A stretch of DNA of 14,010 bases, from the NCBI GenBank assembly GCA_003024985.2, contig PXIH01S0047210.1, one strand, 5' to 3'. Numbering within the stretch: the first letter of the stretch is position 1; every line of letters begins with the position of its first letter. The position numbers were made by a program, and so were the translations under genes. This document shows, one piece after another, positions 8,311 to 14,010 of the stretch. Source of the DNA: Euperipatoides rowelli (Eukaryota > Onychophora > Udeonychophora > Euonychophora > Peripatopsidae). The notes beneath the pieces are model-generated. The model was not told where the DNA came from, searched no databases, and saw only the letters and a list, made by a program, of their open reading frames with translations.

Positions 8311-8579
8311 CAGAGCCAGATCTAGGGGGGAGCAAGAGGGGTCAAATGCCCCTGGCATCACATATGGGGTCAGCAAAATGGACCTTGCAGTTAAAAAAAA
8401 TATACAGTATACTGTATTAAGTATATGATATTAGGAAATAAACATGTGTGGTCAAGGGCACTCAACCAAAAATGTAGGTAGTTAATGTATAGAAATCCAT
8501 CTTTAATAGGAACGTGAAGTAACGATTAATGGTTACCAAAATACCATACAAGTTACAACCAAAAAAAAAAAAAAAAAGT

Positions 8580-8613
<34 letters not shown>

Positions 8614-8663
8614 AGCAGAAGCCAACTTTGCCCATCTAGCAAAAATTATTAGAACCACCACTG
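8311..8663. mobile_element. Possible degenerate non-autonomous DNA transposon
   Basis: The left edge reads CAGAGCCAGATCTAGGGGGG and the right edge ends in TTATTAGAACCACCACTG. Its complement begins CAGTGGTGGTTCTA, matching the left edge at 9 of the first 14 positions. Both resemble the CAGTGGCGGATCTAGGGGGG-type ends often seen in animal transposons. There is no clear target duplication (flanks TTGGA and AACAT) and no coding capacity. A perfect 16-bp palindrome (ATACAGTATACTGTAT, 8402-8417) lies inside. Confidence 0.25.
8561..8612 (+). repeat. A17 tract followed by G33 homopolymer
   Basis: Seventeen A (8561-8577), GT, then 33 consecutive G (8580-8612). The G run could form a G-quadruplex and, with the purine A tract, a roughly 50-base all-purine strand apart from one T. 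Its recorded length is likely unreliable. Confidence 0.95.
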
Positions 8664-9629
8664 AACATGAAGAGTTAAGATATTGAAAAATCTCTTACGT
8701 TTCCTATTGTATCATTCATATTGTCTTCTCTATCTTGTTTTATTAGAATTTGTAATTAAATATAGGCTATTTATTATCTGGGAATTTATAATATTTTTTT
8801 CCTTTTTTTATTATCTATTTTTTCATATTTTACAATTGTTATTTTTCATATTTGCTTTTTATTTCTTTTTCTTTGAACGATATTTTTATGATGTAAAACA
8901 AAGCTTTTGTCTTTATACAGCAATAAAGAATTGAATTAAAGACGGTTGTACTCATATTATTGAAATTTTATTTACAAAATTGACAAGCATTCATTAGAAT
9001 GTATACTGTGTAGATCAGTCATGGATGGGGGGGGGGGGACACAAACATCTATTTACCCTAATAACAAAAGCTTATAACATGTGAAAACAATAAATCCTAA
9101 GAGAGAGAGAGAGAGATGCAGTATGTTGTACTAATTCAGAACACTATCTTTGTAATCCCAAGTACCTCCCTTACAAGAATGTATATTTATTTTGATTACT
9201 TAGGCAGAAAACAACTCATCACCTCTTAGCTTCCTTTATCTAAATTCAAGTAAATTATAAACAAATTACAAAAAAAAAATCGTGCTGCTCTAACCAGATT
9301 AATTCACTTTTAAATTGTAAACTAATATGCATGTCTGCCAATGTTATTAGTAAATTGTTCTCCTAATTCCTTTTTATTTACATAATTGACTGAATTTCTA
9401 AAACATTTGTGTTTATACAGAATACTAAATTTATTATAAATTACTCAAATATGCAGTGACTTTAAACAAACTCAAATACTACACAAATATTTTAAAAACT
9501 TTTAATTACTCTATTATGTGATAAAGGCGGGGGGGGGGGATTCCACTAGACCTGTGGCCCTAGCTGAGCGGTCTCCGCTTAGGAGTTTAAATGGTTGTAT
9601 TAGATTCTTGTTGACCTGGTTTGATTACT
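8664..9629. other. Non-coding, microsatellite-rich
   Basis: Holds a T-rich block (about 8780-8880), a run of 12 G (9027-9038), a (GA)n microsatellite (9101-9116) and 11 G (9529-9539). A G+C-richer patch at about 9540-9600 shows no usable frame. No gene was seen. Confidence 0.5.
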
Positions 9630-9637
9630 GTATAACT
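9630..9637. repeat. hAT target-site duplication, left copy
   Basis: GTATAACT directly precedes the left inverted end. The right copy at 10076-10083 is GTATAACC, one mismatch. Confidence 0.8.
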
Positions 9638-10075
9638 CAGGGGTTCCCAACCTATTTGTATCCTAGAGCACATTCTAAAATACCGGTAGGGTTGCAGGCA
9701 CCATCTATATTTTCCGTAATGACGAAAATATTATACGCAAATGTCAAAAATGTGATAGAATCTGGATTGTATCGCCTGTATTAAGACAATTCTCTAACTA
9801 TCCCCACCACTAGTCAATTCGGCCTTCTGCGTGCATTGCACTCAAGTTCATTCACATTAACTTGGCAGAAAAGGTGGAATTAAAGAGGCCGATTTACAAA
9901 AAAACATCTGCCTAACATTGGTTGCCTAACCACTCACAATTTTATCAATGGGATCCGGGCGCTCCAAGTTGACACCGAGAGCTTTCGTTTTGGGTCGAAC
10001 AGTGGCGGGCACACATAAATTGATCCACGGGCGCCACCAGCATGGTGTCCGTTGGCACAGAGTTGGGAACCCCTC
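9638..10075. mobile_element. Non-autonomous hAT element (MITE), 438 bp
   Basis: The left end reads CAGGGGTTCCCAACCT (9638) and the complement of the right end reads GAGGGGTTCCCAACTCTG (from 10075). AGGGGTTCCCAAC is identical in both, 13 bp. These are typical hAT-superfamily ends. The flanking bases are GTATAACT (9630-9637) and GTATAACC (10076-10083), an 8-bp target-site duplication at 7 of 8 positions, the length hAT transposases make. The last base is C where hAT ends usually have G, so the copy has drifted. The interior has no transposase frame, so it would have been moved by an enzyme encoded elsewhere. The G+C-rich subterminal block before the right end (GGGCGCCACCAGCATGGTG) is also usual for such elements. 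Confidence 0.85.
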
Positions 10076-10083
10076 GTATAACC
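10076..10083. repeat. hAT target-site duplication, right copy
   Basis: GTATAACC directly follows the right inverted end and pairs with GTATAACT at 9630-9637. Confidence 0.8.
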
Positions 10084-10921
10084 CTTTAATATTTCTGTAG
10101 AATTAAAAATTGCCACATACGTTGTTTCCCCGATGTATAAAAAAATCATTGTATTATTTGTTGTGATTTTATAAGCGAATAAAAAAAAAGAAAAAAGTCC
10201 CACTTTTGCAGGGGCTTAGTCTCCTGGCCGATTAGGCCCAGCAAAATCACTTTAAGATTTTTAGAATATATTTGTGAGAATTTCTTGAAGTTAATATTTC
10301 TATAACCTGGGAAAATGATTTTACATAATTTACTTCCCGATTGGATCAGTATTGCAGCTTATAAGAAAATCATATAAAATCTATTCATTTAGATATTGCA
10401 GTTGCTGTATAGCGTTTTATTTAACTAAATGTTAGAATTTTTAAAGAACCGTCCGTTTGATAATAAAAAAATGCCATAGTTTTAAAAATCTATCTCTGAC
10501 TGCTTCTGGAGTATTTGGAGATGCAAAGTTTGCTAAACATTAGGCTAGAAAACTTTGGAGCTCCTTTTACCCTAAATTTTCAAAAATTCATCCAGGGAAG
10601 GTCATAAGGAGTCCAAAATAGTGTCGGTCGGATCTGCTTTTAACAAGGCTTTTAAGTAAATCAAACATCATTGTTCTAGGATGAGTGGTTGAGGAGGAAT
10701 ATGGAACCTTACCATTATAGACATTTTTATACTTTTATTATAGAGATAGAAAGTGACTAGAACACAAAGACTGATATTCTTGAAAAAAAGTAAGGAATAG
10801 GAAAGTATATAGCAGTAAGTCCGAACCAGTGGTAACATATCTTTGGAGATAAACAAAAGGATCGGAAAAGGATCTTCAAACCTGAAAACAAATGGCATAA
10901 AAACAATATATCCTGGTTTCG
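10084..10921. other. Non-coding between hAT element and second minisatellite
   Basis: No firm gene. A patch at about 10490-10612 has an interrupted plus-strand frame (LTASGVFGDAKFAKH, a TAG, then ARKLWSSFYPKFSKIHPGK) that might be a decayed coding fragment but is not recognisable. GGCCGATTAGGCC at about 10226-10238 is a small inverted repeat. Confidence 0.4.
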
Positions 10922-12090
10922 CTCCTAGACACCAGCAAGCTTCATATCCTCAAAAGTGTAGTGGTGGGTGATAATGTTGCTACTAGACTCCACCAAGCTT
11001 CATATCCTCATGAGTGGAGTGGGTGAGATTGCTCCTAGACATCAAACTTCATATCTTTGACAGTGGTGTAAATAAAGGTGGTTATGTTGCTCATAGACAC
11101 CACCAATCTTCTTATCCTCATCAATGGATATAGGGTGATGTTGCTCCTAGACACCATCAAGGTTTATGTCCTCACCAGTGGAGGGAGGTCACTCCTAGAC
11201 CACAACATGCTTCATTTCCTCATCCATGGAGTGGAGGATGGAATGATGATGTCACTCCTAGTCATCACCAAGCTTTATATCTTCATCCTGATCAGGGGAG
11301 TGAAAGGTATGATAGTGATGTCACTCCTAGAAACCACTCTGCTGCATACATTCATCAGTAGAGTGGAGAATGGTGATGTCACTCCTATACACCACCAATC
11401 TTCATATCCTCATTAGTGAAGATGAGGGTGGTGGTGTCACTCCTAGACACTACCATACTTCATATCTTCATCCTGTTAAGGGAAGTGGAGGGTATGATAT
11501 TGATGTCAATCCTAGTCACCACTAAGCATCATATCTTCATCAGTGGAGTGGAGGGTGGTGATGTGACTCCTAGACATCACCAAGCTTCATATCTTCATCC
11601 TAATCAGGGGAGTGGAAGGTATGATAGTGATGTCACTTTTAGGCACCACTAAGCTTCATATCTTCATCAGTGGAGTGGAGGGTGCTAATCAGGGGAATGG
11701 AGGGTATAATAGTGATGTCAATCCTAGTGATGTCACTCCTAGGCACCACTAAGCTTTATATATTCATCAGTGGAGTGTAGGGTGGTGTCACTCTTAGACA
11801 TCACCAAGCTTCATATCTTCATCAGTGGATTGTAGGGTGGTGTCACTCCTAGACATCACCAAGCTTTATATCTTCATCAGTGGAGTGTAGAGTGGTGTCA
11901 CTCCTAGACATCACCAAGCTTCATATCTTCATCAGTGTAGTGTAGGGTGGTGTCACTCCTAAACATCACCAAGCTTCATATCTTCATCAGTGGAGTGGAG
12001 GGTGATGTCAATCCTAGACACCACATAGCTTCATATCTTCATCAGTGGAGTGTAGGGTGGTGTCACTCCTAGACATCACCAAGCTTCATA
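10922..12090 (+). repeat. Second minisatellite, about 20 units, settling to 55-bp period
   Basis: Units begin CTCCTAGAC and contain CACCAAGCTTCATATC and TTCATCAGTGGAGTG. Starts fall at about 10922, 10980, 11032, 11090, 11144, 11192, 11255, 11324, 11382, 11440, 11509, 11567, 11636, 11721 (then a 14-bp partial duplication at 11735), 11791, 11846, 11901, 11956, 12011 and 12066. Spacing is irregular on the left (48-69 bp, with 58 and 69 recurring) and exactly 55 bp for the last units, which are also the most alike. Each typical unit can form a hairpin, GGAGTG with CACTCC of the next unit across about 11 bases. The period is not a multiple of 3 and frames break, so it is not coding. The array ends at the N at 12091, so its true length is unknown. 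Confidence 0.95.
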
Positions 12091-12206
12091 NATTAAATCG
12101 ATTCAAAATATTTTTCATGCAAATAAAAATATTTTAAAAGTAAAAAAGTTAAAATAAAAGTATGAAATTATTTTAATTTACATTGGTTATTTTTGTATTT
12201 TTTTTT

Positions 12207-12225
12207 GGGTAGACGCTGTCTACCC
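12207..12225. repeat. Short hairpin, 8-bp arms
   Basis: GGGTAGAC and GTCTACCC flank a 3-base loop GCT. A C-rich string follows (CTGTCTCCCCTGACGCTTCG), which resembles the end of a mobile element more than a gene. Nothing else supports a terminator or RNA role. Confidence 0.6.
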
Positions 12226-12282
12226 TGTCTCCCCTGACGCTTCGCCCCTGTTGGTAACCTTCAACGAGCAGAAAGTGAAGTA

Positions 12283-12495
12283 ATGGGAATCAGGTTCATG
12301 TCTATTAAATCAGAAACGCAAAATGAGAAGGTTAAAATAGCACTAGTCCATGTAAATCAGCCTTTTGACTGTCCCGCCTTTGATTTATGTATCATAGAAA
12401 CTGTCTCAGAGAACAAGAGTGAAATAAACAGGCAGCTTGTGCAAAAAGTAACATGCAGTCTCTGTCTAGATTTGGTCAATAACCAATATTGCTGA
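12283..12495 (+). CDS. Unrecognised 70-codon ORF, weak coding candidate
   Basis: An ATG ORF (MGIRFMSIKSETQNEKVKIA, later VNQPFDCPAFDLCIIETVSE and KVTCSLCLDLV) ending in TGA. It is less A+T-rich than its surroundings and has four cysteines, but no motif I recognise. A splice-acceptor-like CAGTCTCTGTCTAG lies inside at about 12456-12469, followed by another open frame (IADVDILNAVKCSLISGSVL) to about 12620. The true exon structure, if any, may therefore differ. It could be a decayed transposon or gene fragment. Confidence 0.2.
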   Translation: MGIRFMSIKSETQNEKVKIALVHVNQPFDCPAFDLCIIETVSENKSEINRQLVQKVTCSLCLDLVNNQYC

Positions 12496-12873
12496 TGTAG
12501 ACATCTTAAATGCAGTCAAATGCTCACTGATTTCAGGATCTGTTTTAACAATGAATGATATCAATAAAGAATATATGTCTTTATTGATGGAAAATAATGT
12601 GATCTGGGTGCTAACCATCATATGAAACATTGTAAACTTTTCATACTCGACAACATAGAAGATGCAACATTTGTCAAAAAACATTGGGTATATTTAAGTG
12701 AGCAAGTTCTCAGGATAAATTAATTGAAATGCTAGTAGTATATAATATGAGAGTTCTGGTGCACNTATTTATTAATTAATAGAATATTTTATTTTTAATT
12801 TAATAAATTTTTTACAAATGAAAAAAAGTATATGAATAAGTTTTGAGTGAAAAAAAATAGAATGAAAAAAGCC

Positions 12874-12953
12874 TCAATCAAGATTTGAACCTAGAACCAG
12901 TTTAAACGCAAGAATATAGAAGTCGACTGCTCTACAGAATACGCTATCTTGCC
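12874..12953 (-). mobile_element. tRNA-like sequence, degenerate SINE head or tRNA pseudogene
   Basis: Read on the minus strand from 12953 it starts GGCAAGATAGCGTATTCTGT and continues AGAGCAGTCGAC. The 18 bases TAGC...GTAGAGC match the tRNA D-arm pattern TAGCTCAGTTGGTAGAGC at 13 positions with the same length (A box). GGTTCAAATCT (complement of 12881-12891) is a near-perfect B box, and TCTTGAT after it could partly pair with the starting GGCAAGA. The A-to-B distance is about ten bases longer than in an ordinary tRNA, and the anticodon and T stems pair poorly, so it is not a working tRNA gene. A tRNA-derived SINE head is the likelier reading; the tail was not delimited. Confidence 0.5.
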
Positions 12954-14010
12954 AGTTATCTTTAACGATGAAAATATCACTTACTATGATGTTATCAACA
13001 TGTTAATTACATATTTTTAGAAAACATAAGAGACGGTATAAGCAAAAATTGTTTATTTTAAAGTATATTTATTTATATACAGAATTTTATTAACATAAGA
13101 TTTAAAAGGAAGGTATTGATTTTAGTAGACTACTCAATATTCTATGCATAAAGTGAGAAGCAATTTCATTGGATGGTTCAGAAATCATTCATTAAAAAAA
13201 TACAGTGATACTAGTAAATGAAGCGCTTAGAGAATAAACCTTTTTAAAAAATATGATGTTAAACAATAAGATTGGTATCAGATTTAAACCATATAGTGAG
13301 CACACTTAAGAATCGGAATATACACACAATTTTGACATTAAGCCCAATCTATTTTTTAAACATACAGTATATTCATAAACAGGGAAGGCAAAGGAGAAAT
13401 AATAACAGATCACAATCTCTCCCCCGGCTTAAAAGTTTAAGTCAAATAAGGAACGTATTTTATTTCCAAAATTAGCTCATTTAGATGATATAGGTAAAAA
13501 TTAAGAATACATTAATCCATATTTCTTTTTAGTAATAAATTCAACGATCGTCAACAGTATTTTTTAAAAATATCAAAATTTAAGTAGCTGCCGTAGTACG
13601 ATTGTGTTTATCAGCTGTTGTAGTATGATTGTGTACATGTAGTGTGTTACGCAGAAACTTAATCAAAATATAATCTTAAAATATATTATATTATATTATT
13701 TTTAGTATATGATCGAATACGATGTTGCTGTAAATGAATTAATGAGACATTCTATTATACTGTATACTGTATATCACTATTTAGCCTACTAGTAGATAAA
13801 AAAGGAGAGCTCAAATTCCATTCGGGTATTTCCTTAGTAGATTATAAACAGCGTTTCTGGGCCACAAGATAGTGGCCAATATATTGATATATATCGATAT
13901 ATATTGATACTAAGGTATACATTCAATAATCGGTTATTAAATATTCGATCGTTTAAAACAGTCACGGGTAGTAAAATTTCATAATCGAATATGAAAACTT
14001 GTTTTTATAT
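12954..14010. other. A+T-rich non-coding stretch
   Basis: No gene is supported. It contains the 27-bp duplication at 13586-13639, (TA)-rich palindromic strings such as TATACTGTATACTGTATATC near 13760, and a 10-bp-period block ATTGATATAT/ATCGATATAT/ATTGATACTA at about 13884-13913. Confidence 0.5.
13586..13639 (+). repeat. 27-bp tandem duplication
   Basis: AGCTGCCGTAGTACGATTGT (13586) and AGCTGTTGTAGTATGATTGT (13613) start adjacent 27-bp units. Two of the three differences in this part are C to T at CpG sites, as in the 21-bp array. Confidence 0.8.

Larger units (their letters stand above)
12092..12873. other. Mostly non-coding between N at 12091 and the tRNA-like element
   Basis: Apart from the hairpin at 12207-12225 and the weak ORF at 12283-12495 nothing is supported. 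A single N at 12765 probably marks another join. A+T-rich, T- and A-run sequence at 12766-12870 lies where a SINE tail would be if the tRNA-like head is one. Confidence 0.4.

Noticed and set aside
8683-8934. Very Phe/Leu/Tyr-rich plus-strand ORF resembling a membrane protein
   Set aside because: It lacks an ATG start and lies in a T-run block; the hydrophobicity comes from T-rich DNA.
9518-9784. 88-codon plus-strand ORF
   Set aside because: It crosses the left border of the hAT element and starts at a non-ATG codon.
9934-10203. 89-codon minus-strand ORF
   Set aside because: It crosses the right end of the hAT element and its duplication; no coding likeness.
10490-10612. Interrupted plus-strand frame that might be a gene fragment
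   Set aside because: A stop lies in the middle and neither half resembles a known family.
10668-10898. 76-codon minus-strand ORF
   Set aside because: A+T-rich, no motif, no composition shift from the surrounding non-coding DNA.
11078-11652. Two plus-strand ORFs inside the second minisatellite
   Set aside because: The peptide is a translation of the 50-70 bp repeats in shifting phase, so the frame is not maintained.
7471-12090. Repeat arrays considered as CRISPR arrays
   Set aside because: Units are contiguous and homologous throughout, without unique spacers, and the sequence is eukaryotic in character.
12466-12684. 72-codon minus-strand ORF opposite the 12283-12495 ORF
   Set aside because: The forward strand has the better coding look and acceptor-like signal; this is probably its shadow.
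13272-13475. 67-codon plus-strand ORF
   Set aside because: Not preceded by an ATG in good context, no composition shift and no recognised motif.

Overview
The window looks like nuclear DNA from an invertebrate animal: strongly A+T-rich, no compact operons or Shine-Dalgarno-led genes, many homopolymers and microsatellites, short exon-like islands beside splice-like signals, and decayed transposons. A marine or mollusc-like lophotrochozoan is a guess. It rests on the metazoan Ty1/copia fragment, frequent poly(G)/poly(C) tracts, TACCGGTA/TACATGTA-type palindromes and CpG-decayed minisatellites. No full-length protein-coding gene can be supported.

Layout. 1-373 holds a broken Ty1/copia integrase fragment whose homology ends at a single N (359). 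711-945 is a G+C-rich minus-strand block that reads like the last coding exon of an unrecognised gene; a perfect 68-bp palindrome with an extra half-copy lies directly upstream of it. 1033-4860 is mostly non-coding. It contains the first copy of a roughly 160-bp dispersed repeat (2001-2161) and a possible signal-peptide first exon on the plus strand (3548-3697). 5143-5220 is a short candidate terminal exon on the minus strand with a textbook 3' splice site. 6420-6578 is the second copy of the dispersed repeat.

The right half is dominated by repeats. 7471-8091 is a CpG-rich 21-bp minisatellite of 29.5 units with no indels, leaving several frames open on both strands. 8311-8663 may be a degenerate transposon and contains a run of 33 G. 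9638-10075 is a short non-autonomous hAT element with matching inverted ends and an 8-bp target duplication (7/8). 10922-12090 is a second minisatellite, diverged on the left and settling to an exact 55-bp period on the right, cut off at an N (12091). 12874-12953 is a tRNA-like, SINE-type head on the minus strand.

Four single Ns (359, 4836, 12091, 12765) probably mark assembly joins. At two of them a recognisable feature stops at the N, so sequence across them may not be contiguous in the genome. The exon-like pieces cannot be joined into a pathway. The most interesting material is the 21-bp array, the palindrome against the 711-945 exon, and the polarised 55-bp array.
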